A DNA stretch of 64,000 nt from assembly GCF_042654585.1 (NCBI RefSeq), contig NZ_JBHSGR010000020.1, forward strand, positions 1 through 64,000. Direction: 5' to 3'. Under the pieces are notes generated by a model, which was given only the letters and a program-made list of their open reading frames with translations, had not been told where the DNA came from and ran no database searches. Origin of the DNA: Geodermatophilus arenarius (lineage in GTDB: Bacteria > Actinomycetota > Actinomycetes > Mycobacteriales > Geodermatophilaceae). Below, piece after piece: positions 17,017-25,993 of the stretch (position 1 is the stretch's first letter; every line of letters starts with the position of its first letter). Both the position numbers and the translations under genes were made by a program.

Positions 17017-19211
17017 CGGTCCCGGCCGTCCTGCAGGTCCAGCCAGGCCTCGGTCAGCGCCGGGGCCAGCGACCGGGAGAAGGTGCTGGTCAGGTGGCTG
17101 CCGTCCCAGTAGACGACCGCCCCGCCGACGACCGCGTGGCACGTGTCGGCGTCGCAGAAGGAGTCGGTGAGGTCGACGACCGAGGCGCCGGGCAGGTCCT
17201 GCACGCCGTCGGCGATGGAGTCCGGGGTGACGCGCAGGTCGCGCGGGCCGGCGCACGGGTCGGTCCCGGCGTCGGTGGTGGCCAGGCAGTCGGGCACGGG
17301 CACCTCCTGGTTGCCCAGCACGCCGTCGGGGGAGACCCCGTTGGTGGTGGGCACGGCGCGCAGCACGACCACCTGCTTACCCGCGTCGACCAGCGGCCGC
17401 AGCGCGTCCTGCACGACCTCGGCGGGCCACTGGTTGAGCAGCCGGCCCTCCGGCCCGACGAACTTGTAGACGTCGGAGCGGTAGCTGGTGAACACGGTGG
17501 TGACCGCCGGGTCGGCGGCGACGGTCGCGATGACGTCGCGGCCCCACTCCGCGCAGGCGGCCGGCTGGGCCGGGTTCATGTTCGGCCCGGTGAACGAGGC
17601 GGTGGCCAGCGCCGGGCAGCCGGAGTGGACGTAGAGCGAGGCGTCGACGCCCTGGTCGTCGGCCAGGCCCTGCACCGCCTCCCACCAGGACGCGGCGTGC
17701 GAGTCGCCGATGAGGGCCACCTCGCTCGTCGCCCCCGTCACCTCGTGCCGGCAGGGCGCGACCTCGGTGGAGGTGTCGTTGGTGAGGCAGAACATCCCCG
17801 CCGACAGGTCGTCCTTGGCGAACAGCGGGTTGACCGTGTCGGTGACGGCGTGCACGTCGGAGCAGCCGTTGGCCGGGTCCATGGCCGGGGCGCCGAAGCA
17901 GGGCGTGCCGGCGAGCGCGACCGAGGCGGCGCGGGCGCCGTCGACCTGGGACTGCAGGTGCCAGGACCCGGACGCCGTCGTCGCCACGAGGGCGCCGGTC
18001 GCCACGGCGGTGAGCAGGTAGGTGGTGCCCGACCCGCGCCGGTCCAGGAACCGGTTGGTGCGCACCGGGTCCTCGACGAGGACCTTGGTCAGCCAGGCGG
18101 CGGCCACGGTGGCGGCGACGATGCCGATCTTGGACACCGTGCCGAGCGGGTGGCCGAGGACGAAGGGGAGCAGCACGACCAGCGGCCAGTGCCAGAGGTA
18201 GGCGGAGTAGGAGACGTCGCCGAGGAAGCGGACCGGGCCGAACTCGGCGATCCGGGTGGGGCTCCAGTCGCCGCGCGGCGAGCCGGCCCAGATGACCGCG
18301 ACGGTGCCGAGCACCGGCAGCAGGGCGGCGGTGCCGGGGAACGGCGTGTCGTGCGAGTAGCCGAACGCCGCGTAGGCGATGGCGCCGAAGCCGGCCCAGG
18401 AGACCAGGCGGCGCAGCCCGTCGCGGCCGGTGGTGGTGGACAGCAGGGCCAGCAGGGCACCGGCGCCGAACTCCCAGGCGCGGGCCGGGGTGGCGAAGTA
18501 GGCGTAGGAGACCGAGTGGGTGGTGGCCCAGAGGGAGTAGCCGAACGAGGCGACCGTGACCGTTCCCAGGACGGCGGCCAGCACGGCGCGGCGGCCGCGG
18601 GAGAGCCGGGCGGCCAGCCACACCGCCGCGAGCACGAGCAGCGGCCAGACGAGGTAGAACTGCTCCTCCGTCGACAGCGACCAGTAGTGCTGGGCGGGGG
18701 AGGCGACGTTGGCCGCGGCCAGGTAGTTCACCGCGTCGCCGGCCAGCAGCCAGTTCTCGACGTAGAGCGCCGAGCCGCCGATCTCGCGCAGGAACTGGGC
18801 CCACAGCGTCGTCGGCACGAACAGGAACGTGACGACGGCGCTGGTGAGCAGGACCAGCAGCGCCGCCGGCAGCAGGCGGCGGGCGCGGCGGGCCCAGAAC
18901 CGGCCGAGCCGGATGCGGCCGGTGCGCTCCACCTCGCGCAGCAGGTGGCCGGAGATGAGGAAACCGGAGACGACGAAGAAGACGTCGACGCCCACGTAGC
19001 CGCCGGGCACGCGCAGCGGGGTGACGTGGTAGAGCACCACGAGGGCCATGGCGAGCGCGCGCAGGCCCTGGATCTCGACGCGCACGCCGCGCTCGGCGGG
19101 ACGGGCGGGCGGCTGGGGGCCCCGCGGCCGCGGGACGGGCGGCGTCGGCTGTGCGAGGACGGTCGTGTCCTCCACACCGGCCCTGCCGGTGTGGTCCAGC
19201 GTCGCGCTCAT
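17013..19211 (-). CDS. Membrane acyltransferase (acyltransferase-3 fused to SGNH domain)
   Basis: 732 residues of the OafA/YrhL type. After a cytoplasmic tail, the acyltransferase-3 domain (about residues 45-390) has ten or more helices with the diagnostic IQGLRALAMALVVLYH, YVGVDVFFVVSGFLI and YWSLSTEEQFYLVWPLL (read in parts). The C-terminal SGNH domain (about 420-732) has GDSHAASWWE and a WDGSHLTS end. Such fusions O-acetylate or O-acylate extracytoplasmic glycans. ATG 19211 is supported by GGGGGA just upstream. It leads the minus-strand run with TIGR03089, ScoAB and DUF1028; a link between CoA transfer and acyl supply is possible but unproven. Confidence 0.88.
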   Translation of the reverse strand: MSATLDHTGRAGVEDTTVLAQPTPPVPRPRGPQPPARPAERGVRVEIQGLRALAMALVVLYHVTPLRVPGGYVGVDVFFVVSGFLISGHLLREVERTGRIRLGRFWARRARRLLPAALLVLLTSAVVTFLFVPTTLWAQFLREIGGSALYVENWLLAGDAVNYLAAANVASPAQHYWSLSTEEQFYLVWPLLVLAAVWLAARLSRGRRAVLAAVLGTVTVASFGYSLWATTHSVSYAYFATPARAWEFGAGALLALLSTTTGRDGLRRLVSWAGFGAIAYAAFGYSHDTPFPGTAALLPVLGTVAVIWAGSPRGDWSPTRIAEFGPVRFLGDVSYSAYLWHWPLVVLLPFVLGHPLGTVSKIGIVAATVAAAWLTKVLVEDPVRTNRFLDRRGSGTTYLLTAVATGALVATTASGSWHLQSQVDGARAASVALAGTPCFGAPAMDPANGCSDVHAVTDTVNPLFAKDDLSAGMFCLTNDTSTEVAPCRHEVTGATSEVALIGDSHAASWWEAVQGLADDQGVDASLYVHSGCPALATASFTGPNMNPAQPAACAEWGRDVIATVAADPAVTTVFTSYRSDVYKFVGPEGRLLNQWPAEVVQDALRPLVDAGKQVVVLRAVPTTNGVSPDGVLGNQEVPVPDCLATTDAGTDPCAGPRDLRVTPDSIADGVQDLPGASVVDLTDSFCDADTCHAVVGGAVVYWDGSHLTSTFSRSLAPALTEAWLDLQDGRDR

Positions 19212-19434
19212 CGTCCCCCATCTCGGCCGCGCGGCCCTGCCCGGCCCGCGGGTCACACCGCGGCCCCTCGACCGGACCGCGCGGAAGTGCAGGCCAAGTG
19301 TGTAACGGTTCCGAGACGTCCAGGGATGGCAAGAACTGACGACCGTGACGGACGGGTCTGTTCCCGGCCCCTGTCGCACCACCCGTCACGGGCGTGTCCG
19401 CGGCCCGCCTGCGCCCGGTCCGGGAACGACGAGG

Positions 19435-19460
19435 CCCCCACCGCGCGGACGCGGTGGGGG
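19435..19460 (-). terminator. Hairpin terminator downstream of the LCP gene
   Basis: CCCCCACCGC (19435-19444) pairs perfectly with GCGGTGGGGG (19451-19460) around a 6-nt loop. It is 66 bp beyond the LCP stop and before the acyltransferase promoter region. Confidence 0.7.
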
Positions 19461-19481
19461 ACCTGGTGCCGTCGCGGGTGG

Positions 19482-19524
19482 CCCTGCAGGGGGCCGTCCA
19501 CGGTGGGGGGCAGGAGGGTCCTCC
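19482..19524 (-). repeat. Dispersed post-stop palindromic element, copy A
   Basis: Read on the minus strand, the sequence begins directly after the LCP stop codon with AGGACCCTCCTGCCCCCC, continues ACCG and ends with CCCCTGCAGG. Its first 22 nt are identical to copy B (47497-47556) behind manC; copy C (56003-56070) is a diverged relative. This copy is shortened in the middle. Confidence 0.75.
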
Positions 19525-19525
19525 C

Positions 19526-21085
19526 TCAGTAGATGCAGCTGGTGTCGGCCGCGGTGCGCGCCGGCTCGACGGGGGCGCTCGGCGACGCCGTCGGCGGGGT
19601 GGTCGCCTGGCCGATGCCGTTGAAGTCCGAGCCCAGGACGAGCTGGACGGTGCCGGACGTGGCGTCGTCGGCGACCTCGGGGACGGCGCCGGGGATCTGC
19701 CCGGCGAGGGTGGCGGCCAGCGCCTCGTCGCCGGCGGCGTGCCGGATCGTCGTCTGCTCGTAGTCGGTGCTGTCGGCGTTGCCGGTGCTGGTGACCGTGA
19801 AGCCGACGGTCTCGAGCGAGGACGCCGCCTCCGCGGCCAGGCCCGGGGTGCCCGAGCCGTTGTAGACCGCGACCGACACGTCCGCGGGCGCCACGGTGAC
19901 CGGCGCCGCGGGGGCCTCAGGGGCGGCCGCCTCGGGCTCGGCGGACAGCTCGGCGAAGAAGTCGTGCAACTCGTCCTCGTCGGCCAGCCGCAGGATCGAC
20001 CGGCCCTGCTCGTCCCGGTCGTCGCCGACGATCGGGATGGTCTGGAACTCGATGCTGCCGGCGGTCACCGACTGCATCTGCTGGGCGAGGTCGAGCAGGT
20101 CGAGGTCCTGGTCGATGGTCAGCGACTCCGACGCCGCCTGGATCAGCTCGCGCTGCTTGCCCAGGTCCAGCAGGACGTCCTCGGACAGCATCTTGCGGAG
20201 CACGCCGCCGATGAACACCTGCTGGCGGACGATGCGGTCCAGGTCGCCGCGGGGGAGCCCGTGCCGCTGCCGGACGAACTTCAACGCGTCCGCGCCGGAG
20301 ATGGTCTGCTGCCCGGCCGGGAAGACCGCGCCGGAGTAGGCGGAGTCGTCCACGGCCTCGCAGAGGTTGACGTCCACGCCGCCGACGACGCTGGTGAGGT
20401 TGAAGAAGCCGAGCAGGTCGACCTCGGCGTAGTGGTCGATCTGCAGGCCGGTGAGCTGGCTGATCGTCTGGACCAGCAGCTGGGCGCCGCCGGCCTGCCG
20501 GTCGGCCTCGGGCGCGGCGTCGTCGACCTCGGCGTAGCCGTAGGCGTAGGCGGCGTTGAGCTTGTCCATCCCGTAGCCGGGGATCTCGACGTAGGAGTCG
20601 CGCGGGAACGAGACGAACGACGCGCGGGACCCGTCGGCGGGGACGTGCACCAGGATCATCGTGTCGGTGTTGATCCCGGAGTCCTCGCCGGCGTTGAGCT
20701 CGGCGAGCTGGTCGGGAGTCAGGTCGGCGCGGCTGTCGTTGCCGACCAGCAGCAGGTTCATCGCCTCGGTGGCGTCCCCGGCGTCGGAGTTGCCGGCGGT
20801 CGGGATCGCGTCGGTGCGGTTGACCGTCGCCTCGGCGACCCGGCCCAGGTACCAGCCCCAGCCGCTCGCGCCGAGCAGGACCACCGACAGGACGGCGGCC
20901 ACGCCGCGGGCGACACCGGCGCCCCGGCGACGGCGCGGCGCGGCGGTCCCGCGGTCGGCACGGCGCCCCGCGGTCTCGCCGGCACCCCGGCCGCGGGGGC
21001 GCGAGGGACGGCCGGCGCGCGGGTCGAGCCGCGCCGGGATCGGGCGTCCCGGGGCTCCACCCTGCTCGTTGCGGTCTCGGCTCAC
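19526..21085 (-). CDS. LytR-CpsA-Psr (LCP) wall-polymer ligase with LytR_C domain
   Basis: 519 residues from GTG 21085. A basic Pro/Arg-rich cytoplasmic tail is followed by one membrane helix (about 58-80), an extracytoplasmic LCP domain (about 105-270) and a C-terminal LytR_C domain. The LCP core shows LLVGNDSRADL, NTDTMILVHVP, SFPRDSYVEIPGYG-MDKLNAAY and the late RQRHGLPRGDLDRI, which carry the conserved Arg/Asp residues. LCP enzymes transfer lipid-linked polymers to peptidoglycan; in mycobacteria and corynebacteria they attach arabinogalactan. It is divergent from the LGFP amidase. A TAACCT hexamer 7 nt upstream supports a leaderless GTG start. Confidence 0.9.
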   Translation of the reverse strand: MSRDRNEQGGAPGRPIPARLDPRAGRPSRPRGRGAGETAGRRADRGTAAPRRRRGAGVARGVAAVLSVVLLGASGWGWYLGRVAEATVNRTDAIPTAGNSDAGDATEAMNLLLVGNDSRADLTPDQLAELNAGEDSGINTDTMILVHVPADGSRASFVSFPRDSYVEIPGYGMDKLNAAYAYGYAEVDDAAPEADRQAGGAQLLVQTISQLTGLQIDHYAEVDLLGFFNLTSVVGGVDVNLCEAVDDSAYSGAVFPAGQQTISGADALKFVRQRHGLPRGDLDRIVRQQVFIGGVLRKMLSEDVLLDLGKQRELIQAASESLTIDQDLDLLDLAQQMQSVTAGSIEFQTIPIVGDDRDEQGRSILRLADEDELHDFFAELSAEPEAAAPEAPAAPVTVAPADVSVAVYNGSGTPGLAAEAASSLETVGFTVTSTGNADSTDYEQTTIRHAAGDEALAATLAGQIPGAVPEVADDATSGTVQLVLGSDFNGIGQATTPPTASPSAPVEPARTAADTSCIY

Positions 21086-21092
21086 CCGACCG

Positions 21093-21098
21093 AGGTTA
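21093..21098 (-). promoter_or_regulatory. Putative -10 hexamer of the LCP gene
   Basis: On the minus strand TAACCT lies 7 nt before the GTG at 21085. No ribosome-binding sequence intervenes. Confidence 0.5.
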
Positions 21099-21329
21099 GG
21101 GGCGGGTGGAGCGGCCGGTGGTCGCGCGACACGGGGGAACGCTCCGTCCCGGGTCGCGGGTGCCCGTCGCGCACCTGCTGCCCGTCTGGTCGCGCGCGAC
21201 CCCACCCGGCACGGCCGTCACACCGGTCCCGGGTGCGCCGGAGCGGCCCGGCTCAACAACCGGCTCCTCGGTGACGAACCTCCAGGACCGGACCGGTGTC
21301 CCGGTCCGAGGACCAGAGGAGGCATCTCG

Positions 21330-24284
21330 GTGCGCCGACTGCTCGCCGGCTCCGTCGCGTTCGTCGCCCTGACCGGCACGGTCCTCGTGCTGCCGGTCTA
21401 CGCCGCCCCGGGGCCCGAGCCGGTCCCCGTCGAGACCTCGACCGAGCAGCTGGAGCTGGGCTCGGTGAGCGCGCCGGAGGGCGGGGCCGAGGTGCAGGAG
21501 GGCACCACGGACCCGGTGGCCGGCGTCCCCGGCAGCGCGCCCACGCTGACCCTGACCGAGACCGACGTCGCGGAGTTCTCGCTGGTCGGCGTCACCTGGC
21601 GGGCCGACCCCGCGGTCACCGACACGCTCGTGCAGGTCCGCGTGCAGGACGAGGACGGGGACTGGGGCGGCTGGACCGAGGTCGGCCGCGAGGACGCCGA
21701 GCCCGGTAGCGGCGCCGGGGCCCGTCAGGGCACCGCCCCGCTGTGGACCGGCCCGAGCACCGGCGTGCAGGTGGAGCTGGTGACGCGGGCGGGGGCGCAG
21801 CCGGCCGACGTCCGGCTGGACCTGGTCGACCCCGGCACCAGCGACGCCGACGACTCGCCGGGCGCTCCCGACATCCAGGACACCGCCGAGGCCGCGATGG
21901 CGATGCCCGACGTCTACTCCCGGGCACAGTGGGGCGCCGACGAGCGGATCCGCACCTGGCGGCCGCAGTACGCGAGCACGCTCAAGGCCGCGACCCTGCA
22001 CCACACCGCCGACGCCAACGGCTACTCCGCCGACCAGGTGCCGGCGATCATGCGGTCGATCTACCGCTACCACACGGTGAGCCTCGGCTGGGGCGACATC
22101 GGCTACAACGTCATCGTCGACCGGTTCGGCCGGCGCTGGGAGGGCCGCTACGGCGGCCTGGCGTCGACGGTCATGGGCGCCCACGCCGGCGGGTTCAACA
22201 CCAGCACCTTCGGCGTCTCGATGCTCGGGAACTTCGACGTCGCCGCGACGCCGCAGGTCGTGGTCGACTCCGTGGCCGCGATCATCGCGTGGAAGTTCTC
22301 GCTGTTCCGCATCGACCCGCGCGGCACCACGACGCTCACCTCCAGCGGGGGCGGGACCTCGCGCTACGCCGCCGGGGTGCGGGTGACCCTGCCGACGGTC
22401 TTCGGGCACCGGGACGTCGGGGCCACCGCCTGCCCGGGCCGGTACGGCTACGCCCGCCTCGGCGAGATCCGCGAGAAGGCGGCCCGGCTGATCGCCGGGG
22501 CGCAGACCCCCGTCACCGACCGGTACGACTCCGACGCCGGCGCGCGCGCCGCGCTGGGCCCGGCCACGACGGCGGAGTGGCCGACCGTCGGCGGGGAGGG
22601 CCGGTACCGCTTCTTCGTCAACGGCGCCATGTACTGGTCGGCGCCGACCGGGGCCCGGTTCGTCCTCGGCGACCTCTACACCCGCTGGGCGCAGCTCGGC
22701 TGGGAACGCAGCCCGCTGGGCTACCCGACCTCCGACACCCTCCCGACCGGCGGGGGCGACGGGCGCTACAACCTCTTCCAGAACGGCGCCATGTACTCCT
22801 CGCCGGCCACCGGCCCGCGGTTCGTGCTGGGCGCGATCCACCGGCGCTGGGTCGAGCTGGGCTGGGAACACGGCTCCCTCGGCTACCCGACCACCGACAC
22901 CCTCCCGACCCGTGACGGCGACGCCCGGTGGACCGGCTTCCAGGGCGGAGCCCTCTACGAGACGCCGCGCAACGGCGTGCGCATCGTCCAGGGCCGCATC
23001 CTCACGGCCTGGGCCGCCTCCGGCCACGAGCACGGGCCCCTGGGCTACCCGACCGGCGACCCGTTCCCGACCAGCAGGGGCGACGCGACCTACCAGCTGT
23101 TCGAGCACGGCGCGGTCTACGACTCACCGGCCGGCGTCCACCTGCTGACCGGCGACGTGCACGCCCGCTGGGTCGAGCTCGGCTGGGAGGGCAGCCCGCT
23201 CGGCTACCCGGCCACCGACACCGCCCCCACCGCCGGTGGGGACGGGGCCTTCTCGGTGTTCCAGGGCGGCTCGGTCTACGCCACCCCGGCGCACGGCGTC
23301 CGCGTCCTGCTGGGGACCCTGGCCACGGCCTACGCGGCGTCCGGCGCGGAGGAGGGTCCGCTGGGCTGGCCGACCGCGGACGCCCTGCCCACCGCCGGGC
23401 GGGACGCCACCTGGCAGGCGTTCGAGAACGGTGCCCTCTACGCGTCCCCGGCCGGGACCCACTTCTTCGTCGGTGACGTCCACCGGCGCTGGGCGGCGCA
23501 GGGGTACGAGGCGGGGCCGCTGGGCTACCCGACCTCGGACGACCTGCCCGCGCCCGGTGGCGTCGGCCGGTTCACGGCCTTCCAGGGCGGCGCGGTCTAC
23601 GCCAGCCGCGAGGCCGGGGTGCACGTCGTCGCCGGCCCGATCCGGGTGGCCTGGAACGCCGGCGGCGCGGACGCCGGCCCGCTCGGCCTGCCCACCAGCG
23701 ACGTCCTGCCCACCGGCGGGGGCGACGCGACGTGGCAGCAGTTCGAGCACGGCGCGATCTACGCCTCCCGCACCGGGGTGCACGTGCTCACCGGCGACGT
23801 GTACCTCCGCTGGATCGGGCAGGGCTGGGAGCACGGCCCCCTCGGCTACCCGACGTCGGACCCGCGGCGGCTGGCGGGCGGCACCGCCGTCCAGCAGGTG
23901 CAGACCTTCGAGGGCGGCGCGATCGTGCGGACGGCGTCGGGCACCCGGGTGCTGCCCGGCGAGACCGCCCGGCTGTGGGCGGCGCTCGGCGCGGAGGGCG
24001 GCGTGCTCGGCGTGCCGACCGGCGAGCAGCTGCCGACCCGCGACGGCGACGGGCGCTACACGCTGTTCAGCGGGGGAGCCGTGTACTGGTCACCCGCCAC
24101 CGGCACCCACGAGATCGTCGGCCCGGTGCACCAGCGGTGGGTGCAGCTGGGCTGGGAGCACTCCCGGCTGGGCTACCCGGTGTCGGGCTCGATCCCCACG
24201 CCCACCGGCTGGCGCACCGACTTCCAGGGCGGCTCGATCACCCACGACCGCGCCACCGGCCAGACGACGGTCGCCTACCGCTGA
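21330..24284 (+). CDS. Secreted N-acetylmuramoyl-L-alanine amidase with eleven LGFP repeats
   Basis: 984 residues from GTG 21330, preceded by AGAGGAGG with a 7-nt gap. A signal peptide (RRLLAGSVAFVALTGTVLV...AAP) precedes a beta-rich linker, a PGRP/amidase_2 domain (about residues 195-390) and ten complete plus one partial LGFP repeat. Zn-ligand positions are visible: the His of LHHTADANG, GHRDVGATACPG with His and Cys. The amidase cleaves the stem peptide from muramic acid. LGFP repeats are thought to anchor proteins to the arabinogalactan layer, as in corynebacterial porin-associated and amidase proteins. It lies next to the LCP and galactan genes, consistent with an arabinogalactan-coated wall. 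Confidence 0.92.
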   Translation: MRRLLAGSVAFVALTGTVLVLPVYAAPGPEPVPVETSTEQLELGSVSAPEGGAEVQEGTTDPVAGVPGSAPTLTLTETDVAEFSLVGVTWRADPAVTDTLVQVRVQDEDGDWGGWTEVGREDAEPGSGAGARQGTAPLWTGPSTGVQVELVTRAGAQPADVRLDLVDPGTSDADDSPGAPDIQDTAEAAMAMPDVYSRAQWGADERIRTWRPQYASTLKAATLHHTADANGYSADQVPAIMRSIYRYHTVSLGWGDIGYNVIVDRFGRRWEGRYGGLASTVMGAHAGGFNTSTFGVSMLGNFDVAATPQVVVDSVAAIIAWKFSLFRIDPRGTTTLTSSGGGTSRYAAGVRVTLPTVFGHRDVGATACPGRYGYARLGEIREKAARLIAGAQTPVTDRYDSDAGARAALGPATTAEWPTVGGEGRYRFFVNGAMYWSAPTGARFVLGDLYTRWAQLGWERSPLGYPTSDTLPTGGGDGRYNLFQNGAMYSSPATGPRFVLGAIHRRWVELGWEHGSLGYPTTDTLPTRDGDARWTGFQGGALYETPRNGVRIVQGRILTAWAASGHEHGPLGYPTGDPFPTSRGDATYQLFEHGAVYDSPAGVHLLTGDVHARWVELGWEGSPLGYPATDTAPTAGGDGAFSVFQGGSVYATPAHGVRVLLGTLATAYAASGAEEGPLGWPTADALPTAGRDATWQAFENGALYASPAGTHFFVGDVHRRWAAQGYEAGPLGYPTSDDLPAPGGVGRFTAFQGGAVYASREAGVHVVAGPIRVAWNAGGADAGPLGLPTSDVLPTGGGDATWQQFEHGAIYASRTGVHVLTGDVYLRWIGQGWEHGPLGYPTSDPRRLAGGTAVQQVQTFEGGAIVRTASGTRVLPGETARLWAALGAEGGVLGVPTGEQLPTRDGDGRYTLFSGGAVYWSPATGTHEIVGPVHQRWVQLGWEHSRLGYPVSGSIPTPTGWRTDFQGGSITHDRATGQTTVAYR

Positions 24285-24325
24285 CCCCCATCCGGCACAG
24301 CGGTCCCACCCGACCCCGCCGTCCC

Positions 24326-24357
24326 GGCGGACCGGTCCGTACCAGGGCCGGTCCGCC
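24326..24357 (+). terminator. Hairpin terminator after the amidase gene
   Basis: GGCGGACCGG (24326-24335) pairs with CCGGTCCGCC (24348-24357); three further loop bases on each side can pair. It stands 41 bp after the stop and ends 9 bp before the -10-like hexamer of the exporter operon. Confidence 0.65.
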
Positions 24358-24366
24358 GCGCGCAGG

Positions 24367-24372
24367 TAGCGT
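24367..24372 (+). promoter_or_regulatory. Putative -10 hexamer of the wzm-wzt-glfT1 operon
   Basis: TAGCGT sits 8 nt before the GTG at 24381, immediately after the preceding terminator hairpin. Confidence 0.55.
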
Positions 24373-24380
24373 GGACCGCC

Positions 24381-25214
24381 GTGGCACTCGCACAACCGGC
24401 CGGACGGACGCTCGCCGCAGCCGTCGCGGACCTCAGGCGCGGCTGGGAGCAGCGGACGCTCTGGGGGCACCTCGGCTGGCAGGACATCCGCCAGCGGTAC
24501 CGCCGCTCGGTCCTCGGCCCGATCTGGATCACCATCAGCATGGCGGTCACCGCCGTGGCGCTCGGGATCCTCTACTCGGGGCTGTTCGACATCGAGCTGT
24601 CGCGGTTCCTGCCGCACGTCCTCGTCGGGTTCATCGTCTGGAACTTCGTCAGCGGGTGCATCAACGAGGGCTCCGAGGTCTTCATCGCCAACGAGGGCCT
24701 GATCAAGCACCTGCCCGCGCCGCTGTCGGTGCACGTCTACCGCCTGGTGTGGCGGCAGACGCTGTTCTTCGCCCACAACATGATCGTCTACCTGGTCATG
24801 CTGCTGGTGTTCCCGCAGCCGCTGAGGTGGACGGCCGTCGCCGTCGTCCCGGCCTTCGTGCTGCTCGCCCTGAACGGCGCCTGGGTCTCCCTCGCCGTCG
24901 GCGTCATCACCGCACGGTTCCGCGACATCCTGCCGATCACGCAGAGCGTCGTGCAGCTGGCGTTCTTCCTGACGCCGATCGTGTGGATCTACGACGAGCT
25001 GGTCAACAGCCCGAACCCCGCCATCGCCGAGCGGGCGCGGCTGGCCGAGTTCAACCCCTTCCTGCACTTCGTGGAGATCATCCGGCGACCCCTCCTGGGC
25101 CAGGACCAGGAGCTGCGGTACTGGGTGGTCGTCCTCGCCATCACGGTGGCCGGCTGGGCCTTCACGATGTTCGTGCTGCGCCGCTACCGGTCCCGCGTCT
25201 CCTACTGGGTGTGA
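24381..25214 (+). CDS. wzm: Galactan/polysaccharide ABC exporter permease (Wzm type)
   Basis: 277 residues with six hydrophobic helices of the ABC-2 polysaccharide-export family. The cytoplasmic N-terminus contains WQDIRQRYRRSVLGPIWITIS, the characteristic amphipathic entry to helix 1, and the FFLTPIVW segment near the end is typical. Its ATPase partner overlaps it by 4 bp and GlfT1 follows. This is the Rv3783-Rv3781-Rv3782 set in M. tuberculosis, which exports lipid-linked galactan. Transport of the polymer from cytoplasm to the outer membrane face is the expected role. Confidence 0.88.
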   Translation: MALAQPAGRTLAAAVADLRRGWEQRTLWGHLGWQDIRQRYRRSVLGPIWITISMAVTAVALGILYSGLFDIELSRFLPHVLVGFIVWNFVSGCINEGSEVFIANEGLIKHLPAPLSVHVYRLVWRQTLFFAHNMIVYLVMLLVFPQPLRWTAVAVVPAFVLLALNGAWVSLAVGVITARFRDILPITQSVVQLAFFLTPIVWIYDELVNSPNPAIAERARLAEFNPFLHFVEIIRRPLLGQDQELRYWVVVLAITVAGWAFTMFVLRRYRSRVSYWV

Positions 25215-25993
25215 GCGTGAACGACGTCAACGGGGCCGGCACCGACGGCCCGATCGGGATCACGACCAAGGACGCGTGCGTCGACTTCCCCATCTTCGAC
25301 GCCAAGAGCCGGTCGCTGAAGAAGACCGTCATGGGCCTGGTCGGGGGCAACATCGACAGCGGCGCCAAGGTGCCGGTCATCGAGGCCCTGCGGGACATCA
25401 CCCTCACCCTCGAGCACGGCGCCCGGGTGGGCCTGGTCGGGCACAACGGCGCGGGCAAGTCCACGCTGCTGCGGCTGCTGTCGGGCATCTACGAGCCGAC
25501 CCGCGGCCACGCCGAGGTGCGCGGCCGCGTCGCGCCGGTGTTCGACCTCGGTGTCGGCATGGACCCGGAGATCTCCGGCCTCGAGAACATCATGATCCGC
25601 GGGCTGTTCCTCGGGATGAGCCGGAAGCAGATGCAGGAGCGGGTCGACGACATCGCCGACTTCACCGAGCTCGGCGACTTCCTGCACATGCCGCTGCGCA
25701 CCTACTCCACCGGCATGCGGGTGCGGCTGGCCCTCGGCGTCGTCACCAGCATCGACCCCGAGATCCTGCTGCTCGACGAGGGCATCGGCGCCGTCGACGC
25801 CGCCTTCCTCGAGAAGTCCAAGCAGCGGCTGGTCGAGCTCGTCGAGCGCTCGGGCCTGCTGGTGTTCGCCTCCCACTCCGACGAGTTCCTGCGCGAGCTC
25901 TGCGACACCGCCATCTGGATGGAGCACGGCCGGATCAAGCAGCAGGGCGACCTCGACGAGGTGCTGCGGGCCTACAAGGGCCTGCCGGCGTGA
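25211..25993 (+). CDS. wzt: Galactan/polysaccharide ABC exporter ATPase (Wzt type)
   Basis: 260 residues; a GTG at 25211 overlaps the permease stop (GTGA), with another GTG at 25217 as an alternative. Walker A is GHNGAGKSTLL, the signature is YSTGMRVRLALGV, Walker B is ILLLDEGIG and the switch His lies in FASHSDEF. These short-form Wzt proteins lack the C-terminal carbohydrate-binding domain found in O9a-type exporters, as in the mycobacterial homologue. It pairs with the upstream permease. Confidence 0.9.
   Translation: MSVNDVNGAGTDGPIGITTKDACVDFPIFDAKSRSLKKTVMGLVGGNIDSGAKVPVIEALRDITLTLEHGARVGLVGHNGAGKSTLLRLLSGIYEPTRGHAEVRGRVAPVFDLGVGMDPEISGLENIMIRGLFLGMSRKQMQERVDDIADFTELGDFLHMPLRTYSTGMRVRLALGVVTSIDPEILLLDEGIGAVDAAFLEKSKQRLVELVERSGLLVFASHSDEFLRELCDTAIWMEHGRIKQQGDLDEVLRAYKGLPA

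Larger units (their letters stand above)
19212..19525. other. Intergenic stretch of 314 bp with no gene
   Basis: This gap lies between the acyltransferase start and the LCP stop, both on the minus strand. It holds the acyltransferase upstream region, a perfect 10-bp hairpin (19435-19460) and one copy of a dispersed palindromic element (19482-19524). Around 19295-19340 the base composition drops locally, a likely promoter area, but I cannot assign hexamers with confidence. Confidence 0.6.
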
